A stretch of DNA of 64,000 bases from UBA7887 sp964408735. GTDB lineage: Bacteria; Pseudomonadota; Alphaproteobacteria; UBA7887. The position numbers were made by a program, and so were the translations under genes. Location: positions 1 through 64,000 of the forward strand of contig CAYPAX010000009.1 in NCBI GenBank assembly GCA_964408735.1, read 5' to 3'. The notes below the pieces were generated by a model. The model made no database searches, had not been told where the DNA came from, and worked only from the letters and a program-made list of their open reading frames with translations. How positions within the stretch are numbered: the first letter of the stretch is position 1; every line of letters starts with the position of its first letter. Shown here in pieces: positions 35,371-44,684 of the stretch.

Positions 35371-36399
35371 CTAAAGGCGCCCGCGTGCCAGCTCCGCCCC
35401 TGCCACTAGCGCCTGCAGTTTGGCGAAGGAGATATCTCGCGGGATATATTTGAAGCCGCAATCGGGTGCCGGGATGATGCGCTCGGGCGGCACGTGCGCA
35501 AACGCGCGCTCGATGCGCCCCGCCACGGTCTCCGGCGTCTCGACCGCCATGTCGTCCATGTTGATGACGCCGAGGATGATGTCCTTGCCGGGCAGCTCGG
35601 CGAGCACGGAAAGGTCGAGGTCGGGCTGGGCGGTCTCCAGGGAGATCTGATCGACCGTGCACTCGGCCAGCTCGGCGAGGAAATGATAGGCGTCGTCGCG
35701 CTGCTTGATCATCGCCGCATAGCCCATGCAGAGGTGCAGTGCCGTGGTGCCTTCGATGCCCTCCAGCGCCTTGTTGATGGCGGGAATGGCATAGGCCTTG
35801 GCGTTGTCCGGGCGCGCCTGCACGAAAGGCTCGTCGATCTGCACCACATCGGCCCCGGCCGCGAAGAGCTCGCGGGCCTCGGCGTTGACCGCCTCAGCGT
35901 AGGCCATGGTCAGCGCTTCCGGGTCCTTGTAATAGGCATCCTCCGCCTGCTCGGACATGGTGAAGGGGCCGGGCAGGGTCGCCTTGATCTGGCGGTCGGT
36001 GTTGGCGCGCAGGAATTCGACATCGCGCACGCCGATGGGCTTGGTGCGTTTGATCCGCCCCGTCACCAGCGGCACGTCGTTGGGCGTGCCCTTGCGCGAG
36101 ATCGCCGTGCCGACGCGCTCGGTGTCGATGCCGTCGAGCGCTGTCGAGAAGCGGTTGGAATAGCTTTCGCGCCGCGTCTCGCCATCGGTGACGATGTCGA
36201 TGCCGGCACGCTCCTGGGCGCGGATGGCGAGGATGGTGGCGTCGTCCTGGGCTTCTTCGAGAAATTCAGGCTCGATACGCCACAGCCCCGCACGCCGCAC
36301 GCGCGGCGGCGAGCCGGCGGCCAGGGCCTGGCGATCGATCAGCCAATCGGGCTGGGCGTAGGAGCCGACCACGGAGGTCGGGAGAAGCTTGTCTGCCAT
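35371..36399 (-). CDS. Cobalamin-independent methionine synthase-like (MetE C-terminal domain) protein
   Basis: The 342-residue product corresponds to the catalytic C-terminal half of MetE (COG0620). The zinc ligands of that fold are visible: His222 and Cys224 in LHLCMGY, Glu255 in SLETAQ and Cys314 in PDCGFKY. Family members without the N-terminal half transfer methyl groups from various donors, so it may be a core-type methionine synthase or act on another thiol. The start ATG 36399 (MADKLLPTSVVGSYAQ) is clear, since the upstream frame is noise. It ends 12 bases from the convergent RidA gene and follows the large cyclase gene on the same strand. Confidence 0.87.
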   Translation of the reverse strand: MADKLLPTSVVGSYAQPDWLIDRQALAAGSPPRVRRAGLWRIEPEFLEEAQDDATILAIRAQERAGIDIVTDGETRRESYSNRFSTALDGIDTERVGTAISRKGTPNDVPLVTGRIKRTKPIGVRDVEFLRANTDRQIKATLPGPFTMSEQAEDAYYKDPEALTMAYAEAVNAEARELFAAGADVVQIDEPFVQARPDNAKAYAIPAINKALEGIEGTTALHLCMGYAAMIKQRDDAYHFLAELAECTVDQISLETAQPDLDLSVLAELPGKDIILGVINMDDMAVETPETVAGRIERAFAHVPPERIIPAPDCGFKYIPRDISFAKLQALVAGAELARGRL

Positions 36400-36458
36400 G
36401 GGAATCCACTCGCTGTGATTTTGTTTGTTGCAGACGGTTTGTACGCCGCCCGCGCGCC

Positions 36459-39400
36459 TCAGCCAAGGGCGTCGAGCAGCGCCCTGGCGTCTTTCAGGTC
36501 GGCCGTGTCGAAACCTTCCGTGAACCAGCCATGGACGGGCGCGAGAAGATCGCGGGCTTGCGCCGTCTTGCCTTGGCTCTGCCAGAGGCGGGCAAGCGAG
36601 ATGGCGGCGCGCAGCTCCCACCATTTGGCACCTTGCCGCCGTGCGACGTCGATCGCGGATTGGAAGCTGCGTTCTGCTGCGGGCTCATGCTCACCTCCCG
36701 ACAACATCAGCAATTCGCCCTTGACCCTATGCGCCTCCGCCTCTTGAAAAGATTCCTCTGTCGTCCCGATCCATGACAGGAGCGTCTCGATTTCCCCAAG
36801 GCCATCGCTTATCCGTCCCATCTTTCCCATTGCGAGGGCGAGAACCGGGCGGAAAAAGGAGTTCCCGATGGACGTGTTGGACCTGGCGAGAATCGCCAAA
36901 CCCTCGTCAATCGACCGCACCGCATCGGCGAACGCCCCGCCCTGCGCAAACGCGAATCCGCGGTATCCCAGTCCAAAGGCTTCGATATAGGGATATCCCT
37001 GTGTCCGGCCGATTTCGATCGCCTCATCGGTCATCGATATCGCACGGTCCGTATCGCCGGCGAAGGCAAAGGTGCCACAGGTTGATAAGGCAAAGCCCTT
37101 GCCGTACGAGATGTCATGATCACGCGCATGGCGAATGGCTTCGTTCTGTTTCGCAAGGCCCTGATCGGGAAAGCCCATACTTAGCAAGGCAAAGCCTTCG
37201 TACATCAGGGCCTGTGTTATCGGATCCTGAGAATGTCTCTCAAAGCGGACCGGACCTCCCTTGGTGCCGGGAATTTCCAGCGACCGACGCACCCACTCCA
37301 GGCTGGCCGGAAAGTCGCCCATATGAAAGGTAATCAGGCCCATTGTCGCCAAAGTCCATTTCTTGATGCTTGCGGAGCTTTGATCGCGCGTCAGGCTCAC
37401 CAGTTCCTGTCCGATCTCCAGCGATCGCCGCATTTCGGACCGGCCGATGTGGAACGTGGAGGTTCGCAGGAGCGTGATCAGGGATTGCTTGACCGTTCCG
37501 CTGGTCTTGCTGAGTTCGCCGGCGCGCTCATGAGCCCGCCTGGCCTCCTCATCGCCGTAGCCGCGCGCGGCAAGCAGGGTGGCGCCAAGCGCCAACTGAA
37601 GGTCGAGTTCGGCGCGATCCCGCTGCGGGCCATCGGCCAACATGGCCACCAATCTCAGACCTTCACGAAAATGTTCGAGGGATTCCATGGTGGCGGAACG
37701 CGATGCGGCAAATTTGCCAGCGTGCAGCCAGGCCTGGACGGCCTCGTCAAACAGTTCGGCCTCACGCAGGTGGCGCGCCAAATCCTCTGGCCTATGTTCC
37801 AGGCGCTCGGGAAAATCCTGCTGCAGGGCACGTACGATCTGCCGATGAATATCCCGGCGCATGCTGCGCAGAAGGGACTCGTTCGCAACCTCATGAATCA
37901 TCGCATGCTTGAACGAATAGGTGGCGTTTGGCGGTCCGCCCCGTCGAAACGCGACATCGGATTCCGTTAGTCTATCCAGCGCGGTGCCGAGGGCCTCGGC
38001 CGGAAGCTCCGCAACGTTCGACAAAAGCCGGTAATCGAACGACCGGCCGATGCAGGCACCGATTTGCGCGACTGTCTTTGCCTCGCCCAAGAGGTCTAGG
38101 CGAGCCATAAGCGAATCCTGCAAGGTCTCAGGAACCGTATCGGCGCCGCTTTCCTGCACGGCCTTGGTCAACTCCTCGACGAACAACGGCACGCCATCGG
38201 TCTTGGCGATGATCTGGTCGAGGGTGTCGTCGGACAAGGGCTCGTCCGAGACCCGCGCAATCAACGCCGCGGCTTCAGCCCGGCCCAGGCGGGTCAGCGC
38301 CAGCGGGGTGGCGTGACTCTGACCGAGCCACGGAGCTTGGTACTCGGGACGGTGGGTGATGACGGCAAGCACGTGATGTCCGGCCACCATCGCTACCACG
38401 ATATCCAACAGCTCCTGGCTCGTTGGATCAATCCAGTGGGTATCCTCGAAGATCAGTAGCACGGGCTGAGTGGCGGCAAGCGCCGTCACCTGCTCCGCCA
38501 GCGTCCGTAGCGTCTCCTCTTTCTGCTTCTGCGGGCTCATCGCAAGTGGTGCATAGCGCTCCACAGGCAGCGACAACAAGGACGCGACGAGAGCGCGGCC
38601 GGCGTCATTCGGGAAGACCTTTTCCAGCTTGTCGAGCTTCTTGTCGGGCGAATCGTCGCGCTGGAAGCTCGCGGCGCGCCCGATCTGCTCGATGACTGGA
38701 TGTAGCGCCGAGTTCGTATGATACGGGCTGCACTGGTAGCGCAGGCGAGTTTGCGGCTCGTCCGCGACTCGTTCTCTCAGCGTCTGGGTGATCCGGCTCT
38801 TGCCGATGCCGGGTTCGCCCGAGAGCAGGATCACCTGGCCCTCGCCGGCTCTTGCCTGTTCCCAGCGCGCCATGACCATGGCCATCTCGGCCTCGCGACC
38901 CACCAGCGGCGTGAGATGGCGGGTGCGTGCCTCGAAACGGCCTTCGGTGGTGGCGATGCCTGTGATGCGATGGGCCTGGACCGGCTCGACGATGCCCTTC
39001 AGCGTCTGCTCGCCGAGATCGGCAAGCTCGAAGGTGCCGCCAATCAATCTCCGTGTCGAGGACCCGATGACGATCTCGTCCGCGCCTGCTAACCCCTGCA
39101 GGCGGGCCGCAAGGTTCGGCGTCTCGCCGACGGCCAACTTGGGCACCGAGGCATCGCCCGCGCCGGTCTCGCCGACCACCACGGGGCCGGTGGCGATGCC
39201 TATGCGCACGGCCAAGTCCATGGCGCCGACGGCCTCGACAATGTCCAGCGACGCCCGCACCGCCCGTTCCGCATCGTCCTCATGCGCCTGGGGCCAGCCG
39301 AAATAGGTCATCAGGCCATCGCCGAGATATTGCGCGACGTGGCCCCCATAACGCTCGATCACCTCGCCCGCGGCCTGCTGGTAATCTTGCATGAGGCTAC

Positions 39401-39686
39401 GCAGGTCTTCCGGATCGAGTTTTTCGGACAGTGCCGTCGAGCCCACCAAGTCGCAGAACATCACCGTGATCTGACGGCGCTCGGCCTCGCGCGGCGCGGC
39501 CGGCGCGGCCGCGGGCACGTCGGCGGCCTTGAGGATGCGCTTGCGCGGCCCGAGCGGCAGGCCGAGGGCGGCAAGCTCGCCGTCATCAAGCTCGGCGATA
39601 TCCTCGGGCTCGATCTCCTCGCGCTCGAAGGTCTCGGCGTAGCGCGCCAGTCCGAGGGCATCGAGCCAGTCCCGGATGGCGCTCAT
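36459..39686 (-). CDS. SAM-cyclase-AAA-TPR signalling protein (class III cyclase with STAND-like ATPase)
   Basis: The 1075-residue protein has a SAM-like domain (1-55, MSAIRDWLDALGLARYAE) and a class III cyclase domain (70-240) with metal aspartates Asp79 (FCDLVGST) and Asp123 (YLGDGLMTYFGW), plus NLAARLQ. A large ATPase domain follows, with Walker A GEPGIGKSR at about 290-298 and an IFEDTHWID Walker B region. The end is a long TPR region. Such proteins are thought to couple signal recognition by the TPR/ATPase part to cAMP synthesis. It is the intact counterpart of the broken gene at 7434. Start ATG 39686 lies one base after the hemY stop (TGA-G-ATG), so it may be read through from the haem operon. 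Confidence 0.88.
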   Translation of the reverse strand: MSAIRDWLDALGLARYAETFEREEIEPEDIAELDDGELAALGLPLGPRKRILKAADVPAAAPAAPREAERRQITVMFCDLVGSTALSEKLDPEDLRSLMQDYQQAAGEVIERYGGHVAQYLGDGLMTYFGWPQAHEDDAERAVRASLDIVEAVGAMDLAVRIGIATGPVVVGETGAGDASVPKLAVGETPNLAARLQGLAGADEIVIGSSTRRLIGGTFELADLGEQTLKGIVEPVQAHRITGIATTEGRFEARTRHLTPLVGREAEMAMVMARWEQARAGEGQVILLSGEPGIGKSRITQTLRERVADEPQTRLRYQCSPYHTNSALHPVIEQIGRAASFQRDDSPDKKLDKLEKVFPNDAGRALVASLLSLPVERYAPLAMSPQKQKEETLRTLAEQVTALAATQPVLLIFEDTHWIDPTSQELLDIVVAMVAGHHVLAVITHRPEYQAPWLGQSHATPLALTRLGRAEAAALIARVSDEPLSDDTLDQIIAKTDGVPLFVEELTKAVQESGADTVPETLQDSLMARLDLLGEAKTVAQIGACIGRSFDYRLLSNVAELPAEALGTALDRLTESDVAFRRGGPPNATYSFKHAMIHEVANESLLRSMRRDIHRQIVRALQQDFPERLEHRPEDLARHLREAELFDEAVQAWLHAGKFAASRSATMESLEHFREGLRLVAMLADGPQRDRAELDLQLALGATLLAARGYGDEEARRAHERAGELSKTSGTVKQSLITLLRTSTFHIGRSEMRRSLEIGQELVSLTRDQSSASIKKWTLATMGLITFHMGDFPASLEWVRRSLEIPGTKGGPVRFERHSQDPITQALMYEGFALLSMGFPDQGLAKQNEAIRHARDHDISYGKGFALSTCGTFAFAGDTDRAISMTDEAIEIGRTQGYPYIEAFGLGYRGFAFAQGGAFADAVRSIDEGLAILARSNTSIGNSFFRPVLALAMGKMGRISDGLGEIETLLSWIGTTEESFQEAEAHRVKGELLMLSGGEHEPAAERSFQSAIDVARRQGAKWWELRAAISLARLWQSQGKTAQARDLLAPVHGWFTEGFDTADLKDARALLDALG

Positions 39687-39687
39687 C

Positions 39688-41016
39688 TCAGGCTCCCGGC
39701 AGCAGCGTGGCCGGCGCGGGCGCGGGCCTGGCCTGGCCGGGGCTCTCCCAAGCCAAACTGTCGACGGCGCCGCAGGCGGGGCATTGCAGGGACCATTCGC
39801 CATGGCTGCCGTGGCAGCGCGCGCAGGCCCAGGCGGCGTCGGCGGGCGCGGCGCTGGCGCGCCGCCACCAGTCGCGCGAGACATCGCCGGGGCCGTTCTC
39901 GCCCTCCTCTACCAAGGCCATCAGGCGCAGCGCCCTGGCGCTCGGCAAGGCATCTATGACGCGCCCGAGATGGGCCCGTGCCGGCCCCCAGAGCTCGGCG
40001 CCGAGCGCCGCTTCGGCCAGGGCCAGGTGGCCGGCCGGGGAATCGTCGCGCGCTGCCACCAGGGTCTCGAGCGCCTTGACCTTGGCCAGCGGCTCGTCGT
40101 CGACGAGCCTGGCATAGGCCTGCGCCAGATCGGGATGGGGCGACAGGGCCCAGGTCTTCTCGACCAGCCGGCGGGCGTCGCGCACGCGCCCGCCGTCGCT
40201 CAGCAGCCGGGTCGCCAGGGCCGCCGCGGGCACGAAGTCGGGTGCCTTGTCGAGCGCCGCTCGGGCTTCCGACAGGGCTTCCCTGTCGCGGCCCTCGTTG
40301 GCTGCGGTCCTGGCCCGCTGATAGGCGAACAAGGCGCGCTTGCGCTTGCCCTCGGCGCGGCTCAAACGGTGGGCACGAACGGCCTTGTCGAGCGCCAGCT
40401 CGGCACCCCGCCAATTGCCCCCCGCCACTTCCAGCTCGACCAGATTGTCGAGCACCCAGGCGGCGGCCGGATTGATCTCGAAGGCACGCCGCGCCAGCGC
40501 CAGCGCGGTCTCGCTGTCGCCCTTGCGCACCGCCTGGACGAGCAGGCCGCGCAGGCCGAGAAATTCGGTCTCTTCATGTTCGAGCATGCGCCGGAAGGCG
40601 GTCGCGGCAGCCCCCTGATCGCCATCGAGCTGAGCCGCCTGGGCGGTCAGCAGCAGGGTCACGGGAGGCTCGCCCAGCAAGGCCTCGGCCTCCTCCGCAG
40701 CCCGTCGTGCGCCCGGCGAATCGCCGCCCGCCGCCGCCACAAGGCCGCGTGTCAGCGCCCGCCAGCCGCGCCGGCGACGGCGCTCGTTCCGCGCCTGACG
40801 AAACTGTCGCGGGCTTACGATCAGCCAGCGATAGAGCAGTAGCAGCCCGGCGAGGATCAAAGCCGCCACGGCCAGCATGGCGGCGAACACGGCCACCGAG
40901 CTGTCGAGGCGCCAGCCCTGCCAGACCAGCGTCACGCTGCCGGGCCGGTCGGCGATCCAGGCGCCGGCCGCACTGAGCGCGGCGACTAGCGCGAGATAGG
41001 CGAGAACGCGGACCAT
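39688..41016 (-). CDS. hemY: HemY-like inner membrane TPR protein with C-terminal zinc ribbon
   Basis: The 442-residue protein has two N-terminal membrane helices (LAYLALVAALSAAGAW and VFAAMLAVAALILAGLLLLY) and then a long TPR-type domain, as in the proteobacterial HemY family next to hemD and the mitofilin gene. The family is linked to haem synthesis by position; it is not the protoporphyrinogen oxidase HemY of Bacillus. The C-terminus has a CARC...CPACG zinc ribbon similar in placement to the rubredoxin-like domain of LapB. The start ATG 41016 lies seven bases after the upstream stop. Last gene of the hemC-hemD/mitofilin-hemY operon. Confidence 0.82.
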   Translation of the reverse strand: MVRVLAYLALVAALSAAGAWIADRPGSVTLVWQGWRLDSSVAVFAAMLAVAALILAGLLLLYRWLIVSPRQFRQARNERRRRRGWRALTRGLVAAAGGDSPGARRAAEEAEALLGEPPVTLLLTAQAAQLDGDQGAAATAFRRMLEHEETEFLGLRGLLVQAVRKGDSETALALARRAFEINPAAAWVLDNLVELEVAGGNWRGAELALDKAVRAHRLSRAEGKRKRALFAYQRARTAANEGRDREALSEARAALDKAPDFVPAAALATRLLSDGGRVRDARRLVEKTWALSPHPDLAQAYARLVDDEPLAKVKALETLVAARDDSPAGHLALAEAALGAELWGPARAHLGRVIDALPSARALRLMALVEEGENGPGDVSRDWWRRASAAPADAAWACARCHGSHGEWSLQCPACGAVDSLAWESPGQARPAPAPATLLPGA

Positions 41017-41023
41017 GGCCGCC

Positions 41024-42649
41024 TCAGCCGGCCCCGCCGGCCCGCGCCAGCACGGCGGCACTGACGGCATCGAGCGCCGCGCGCGCGCCCAGCGTCGCCC
41101 GCGCATCGCCAAGCCAGCCTTCGGTTGCCTCGCTTTCGCCGAGGCTTTCGATCAGGGCCACCGCCTCAGCCAGCCTGCCGGCGGCAAGACGCATTTCGGC
41201 CCGCGCCAGGACGGCTTCCGCTTCGTCGCCCGGAATCTCGCCGACACGGCGCAGCGAGACCAGGCCCTCGACTTCGGCCAGGGTCTCGTCCAGCCAGTCC
41301 GGGTCCTCGGCCGCAGCCGCGCCCTGCAGGACCGCTTGCGCAAGCGCCGGAAAGCGCGCCTGCAATGCGGTCTCGTCGACCAGGCCGGCATCCGCGGCCG
41401 CATCGAGCGGCGGCAGCAGATCGGCAATGTCATCGTCGTCTTCTGCCAAGGCCGCCAGCGCGTCCAGGGCATCGCGATAGGGCGCACCCGTGGCCACCGC
41501 TGCGCGCAGCTGGCCCAAGGCCAGCAGCATGGCGCCGCTGCGGAAGGCGCCCTCGTCGGTGCGCGCGAGCTGGCTTTCGAGGCTTGCCAGGCGCTCGCCC
41601 AAGGCGGAGAGCTCGGCCGACAGCGCACGGGTCTCGTCGCGCAGGGCATCGCTCTCGGCGGCGAAGCGCGTCGCCATCGCCGCCAAGGCATCGGGGGTGG
41701 CCGCCTCGGGGCGCCGGGCGAGCAAGGTCTCCAGCATCGCCAGGCGTGATTCCATCGCATCCAGCCGCGGGCCGCTGGTATCGACTGCGGGTGCTGGCGG
41801 CGCTGGCTCTGCCGCTGGCGGCGGCGCTGGCGGAGGCGGTGAGTCGGACAGGCGCGCACCGGCATAGGCAAGCGCGAGGACGAGAACACCGGCTAGGCCC
41901 CAGGCGCCAGTGCGCTTCACCGCCGATGGCGAGGATTTCCCGGCCGCCACCGGGTCGAGCAATGCCAGCAGCGATTCCGTGTCAGGCGCCGCCGCAACCG
42001 CGACCCGCTGCCAGCCTTCCCCGGCTGCCTTGGCGACCGCGCCGCTGAGGCAATAGGCGGTCATCTCCTGTCGCGCATCGCCAAGGACGGCCGCCGCCAA
42101 CAGCTCGCGCAGCACCTTGGCGCTGCGGGGCGAATAGAGAACCACGCCATCGACCCCGCCCGACGACAGTGCCGCCTCGACAATCGCGGGCAGGGTCTCG
42201 GCCGGCCGTGCCTCATAGAGCACGACCCGCCGATAGGAGAGCCCCGCCGCTGTCAGCGAGCCCTCCATATCGCCGGCCACATGGCTGCCGGTGATGTGCA
42301 GCACGCGCCCCTTCTCGGCACCGGCGCGGTCAATGGCAAGGCGCGTGAGGGCATCGGAATCCCGCTCCGCGGAGGTCACGTCGCTGAAGCCTGCCGCGCG
42401 CGCCGCCGCGGCCGTGGCATCGCCGACTGCGAGAACGCGGCAGTCGCGGTTCTCGCTGGCCCGGGCCAGGGCGCGGGCGCCATTGGCACTGGTCAGCAGC
42501 ACGGTTTCGTCGTCGGCGATATCAGGCATGTCCACCGACAATGGCTCGATCTGCAGCACCGGCGCGATCAGGCTCTCGATGCCCTTATCCGCAAGGCGCG
42601 CCGCAAGGATCTCGGAATCGGGGCGCGGGCGAGTCAGCAGCAAGCGCAT
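41024..42649 (-). CDS. hemD: Uroporphyrinogen-III synthase fused to a mitofilin/Mic60-like domain
   Basis: Residues 1-235 form HemD, which closes hydroxymethylbilane to uroporphyrinogen III (start MRLLLTRPRP, segments VLLTSANGARAL, GVVLYSPRSAK). The frame runs without a stop into a basic linker, one membrane helix (about 248-267), a Pro/Ala-rich stretch, a coiled coil (about 293-370) and a helical end typical of alphaproteobacterial mitofilin-like proteins, which organise membrane architecture. In related genomes these are usually two adjacent genes. GTG codons near residues 234 and 244 could allow separate initiation. It overlaps hemC (TGATG) and precedes hemY. Confidence 0.87.
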   Translation of the reverse strand: MRLLLTRPRPDSEILAARLADKGIESLIAPVLQIEPLSVDMPDIADDETVLLTSANGARALARASENRDCRVLAVGDATAAAARAAGFSDVTSAERDSDALTRLAIDRAGAEKGRVLHITGSHVAGDMEGSLTAAGLSYRRVVLYEARPAETLPAIVEAALSSGGVDGVVLYSPRSAKVLRELLAAAVLGDARQEMTAYCLSGAVAKAAGEGWQRVAVAAAPDTESLLALLDPVAAGKSSPSAVKRTGAWGLAGVLVLALAYAGARLSDSPPPPAPPPAAEPAPPAPAVDTSGPRLDAMESRLAMLETLLARRPEAATPDALAAMATRFAAESDALRDETRALSAELSALGERLASLESQLARTDEGAFRSGAMLLALGQLRAAVATGAPYRDALDALAALAEDDDDIADLLPPLDAAADAGLVDETALQARFPALAQAVLQGAAAAEDPDWLDETLAEVEGLVSLRRVGEIPGDEAEAVLARAEMRLAAGRLAEAVALIESLGESEATEGWLGDARATLGARAALDAVSAAVLARAGGAG

Positions 42650-43572
42650 CAGCCGGCTCCGATGACAAAGCCGGGCCCGGCCTTGCCGAGCAATGTCTCG
42701 GCCACGCGCGTTCCCAGCGCAACCGCATCGGCAACCGCGGCGCTGGCCGCGGTCTCGTGCAGCGCGGTGCCGTCGGGCGTGGCGACCAGGCCACGCAAGG
42801 TGAGCGTATCCCCATCGACTTCGGCCAACGCCGCGATGGGGGTGCGGCAGGAGCCTTCGAGACGCGCCAGCATGGCACGCTCGGCCGCGACGGCGCTGTG
42901 GCTCGGGCCATGGTCGAGTCTTGCCAGGCGCACCAGCATGGCCTCGTCGTCGGCGCGGCAGGCAATGCCGATGGCGCCTTGGGCCACCGCCGGCAGCATG
43001 TCCTCCGTCGCCAGCACCGCACTTGCCGCCTCGGCCCGCCCGAGGCGCTTGAGCCCGGCCAAAGCCAGCAGCGTCGCATCGACCTCGCCGCGGCCGACCT
43101 TGTCGAGCCGCGTGCCGACATTGCCTCGCAAGGGCACCACCGTGACATCGGGCCGGCGATGCAGCACCTGGGCGCCACGGCGCAGCGAGGCGGTGCCGAC
43201 CACGGCGCCTGCGGGCAGGCCGTCGAGGCCGCCGTCATGGCGCGAGATCCAGGCATCGCGCGGGTCCTCGCGCTCCAGCACGCAGGCGATGACGGTGCCC
43301 GGCGCGACCTCCGTCGGCACGTCTTTCATCGAGTGCACGGCGAGGTCGATACGCCCTTCGAGCAGCGCCGTGTCGATCTCCTTGGTGAACAGGCCCTTGC
43401 CGCCGATTTCCGCCAAGGGCTGGTCGAGGATGGCATCGCCCGTCGTGCGAATGACCTCGACCTCCAGCGCCAGTGCCGCATCGACGGCGCCGAGGCGGCC
43501 GCGCACCTCTTCGCTTTGGGCCAGCGCCAGGGGGCTGCCGCGGGTGCCGATGCGCAAGGAAGGCTTGGTCAT
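42649..43572 (-). CDS. hemC: Hydroxymethylbilane synthase (porphobilinogen deaminase)
   Basis: The 307-residue enzyme joins four porphobilinogen units into hydroxymethylbilane in haem and corrinoid synthesis. The dipyrromethane cofactor attachment cysteine is Cys242 in LEGSCRTP, at the same number as in E. coli. Other matching segments are IGTRGSPLALAQ, GLFTKEIDTALLEG and AVHSMKDVP. The start ATG 43572 is supported by the family N-terminus. It is the first gene of the operon with the hemD fusion and hemY, and divergent from tsaD with 65 bases between starts, so the two promoters must overlap. Confidence 0.96.
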   Translation of the reverse strand: MTKPSLRIGTRGSPLALAQSEEVRGRLGAVDAALALEVEVIRTTGDAILDQPLAEIGGKGLFTKEIDTALLEGRIDLAVHSMKDVPTEVAPGTVIACVLEREDPRDAWISRHDGGLDGLPAGAVVGTASLRRGAQVLHRRPDVTVVPLRGNVGTRLDKVGRGEVDATLLALAGLKRLGRAEAASAVLATEDMLPAVAQGAIGIACRADDEAMLVRLARLDHGPSHSAVAAERAMLARLEGSCRTPIAALAEVDGDTLTLRGLVATPDGTALHETAASAAVADAVALGTRVAETLLGKAGPGFVIGAG

Positions 43573-43637
43573 GGGGGCTTGCCGGTCTATTGGGTTCCAC
43601 AGGACGAAGATCGCTACCATATACTGCCCGAGGGCTG

Positions 43638-44684
43638 ATGCTGGTACTGGGAATCGAAACGAGTTGCGATGAGACCGCCGCCGCCATTGTGGACGGCGAC
43701 GGCGGGATTCGTGCGAATCTGGTGCTGTCGCAGCTCGACGAGCATGCGCCCTATGGCGGCGTGGTGCCGGAAATCGCCGCCCGCAGCCATATCGACCACC
43801 TCGACGGCCTGGTGCGCCGGGCACTGGACGAAGCCGGTGCGGATTTCGCCGATCTCGACGGTGTCGCGGCAACCGCCGGCCCGGGCCTCATCGGCGGCGT
43901 CATGGTCGGCCTGATGACTGCCAAGGCCATCGCCGCCGTGCACGGGCTGCCGCTCCTCGCCGTCAACCACCTGGAGGCCCACGCCCTGTCCGCCCGTCTG
44001 GTCGAGCCCGTGGCCTTCCCCTATCTGCTGCTGCTGATCTCGGGCGGGCACTGCCAGTTTCTCGTCGTCGAAGGGGTCGGCCGCTACCGCCGCCTCGGCA
44101 CCACCCTCGACGATGCGCTCGGCGAGGCCTTCGACAAGGCGGCGCGCTGCCTCGGGCTCGGCTATCCCGGCGGCCCGGCGCTGGAGCGCGCGGCGCTCGA
44201 GGGCGATGCCCGGCGCTACACCCTGCCCCGGCCCATGGTCGGGCGGCCCGGCTGCGACTTTTCCTTTTCCGGACTGAAGACGGCGCTGGCGCGGCTGGTC
44301 GCCAGCACGGAAGAGCCGCTCAATGCTCAAGAGACCGCGGATCTCGCCGCCGCCTTCCAGGAAACCGTCGCTGCCGTGATCGAAGACCGCCTGCGCAATG
44401 CCGCCGCGCGCTTCCATGGCGCCGGCGACACCCTTGTCGTCGCCGGCGGTGTTGCCGCCAACCGCTACCTGCGCCAACGCCTGGCCGAGGTGGCGGAGGC
44501 TTTCGGCTTGCGTCTCGCGGCACCGCCGCCGGCGTTGTGCACGGACAATGGGGCCATGGTCGCCTGGGCGGGAATCGAGCGTTTGCGCGCCGGCCTGGTC
44601 GATGACCTGGCGGCACCGGCACGGGCGCGCTGGCCCCTCGACGAGGCGGCGCCGGCTGCCATTGGCGCAGGAGTGAAAGCATGA
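43638..44684 (+). CDS. tsaD: tRNA N6-adenosine threonylcarbamoyltransferase
   Basis: The 348-residue protein transfers the threonylcarbamoyl group to A37 of tRNAs that read ANN codons, with TsaB and TsaE. It begins MLVLGIETSCDETAAAIV; the metal-binding HxExH appears as VNHLEAHAL, and the ASKHA-fold motifs LLISGGHCQ and VVAGGVAANRYLR are present. ATG 43638 is the right start; a longer frame upstream lies over hemC. It overlaps gpsA by four bases. Its partner TsaE is encoded at 50444 in this window, as part of a fusion. Confidence 0.96.
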   Translation: MLVLGIETSCDETAAAIVDGDGGIRANLVLSQLDEHAPYGGVVPEIAARSHIDHLDGLVRRALDEAGADFADLDGVAATAGPGLIGGVMVGLMTAKAIAAVHGLPLLAVNHLEAHALSARLVEPVAFPYLLLLISGGHCQFLVVEGVGRYRRLGTTLDDALGEAFDKAARCLGLGYPGGPALERAALEGDARRYTLPRPMVGRPGCDFSFSGLKTALARLVASTEEPLNAQETADLAAAFQETVAAVIEDRLRNAAARFHGAGDTLVVAGGVAANRYLRQRLAEVAEAFGLRLAAPPPALCTDNGAMVAWAGIERLRAGLVDDLAAPARARWPLDEAAPAAIGAGVKA

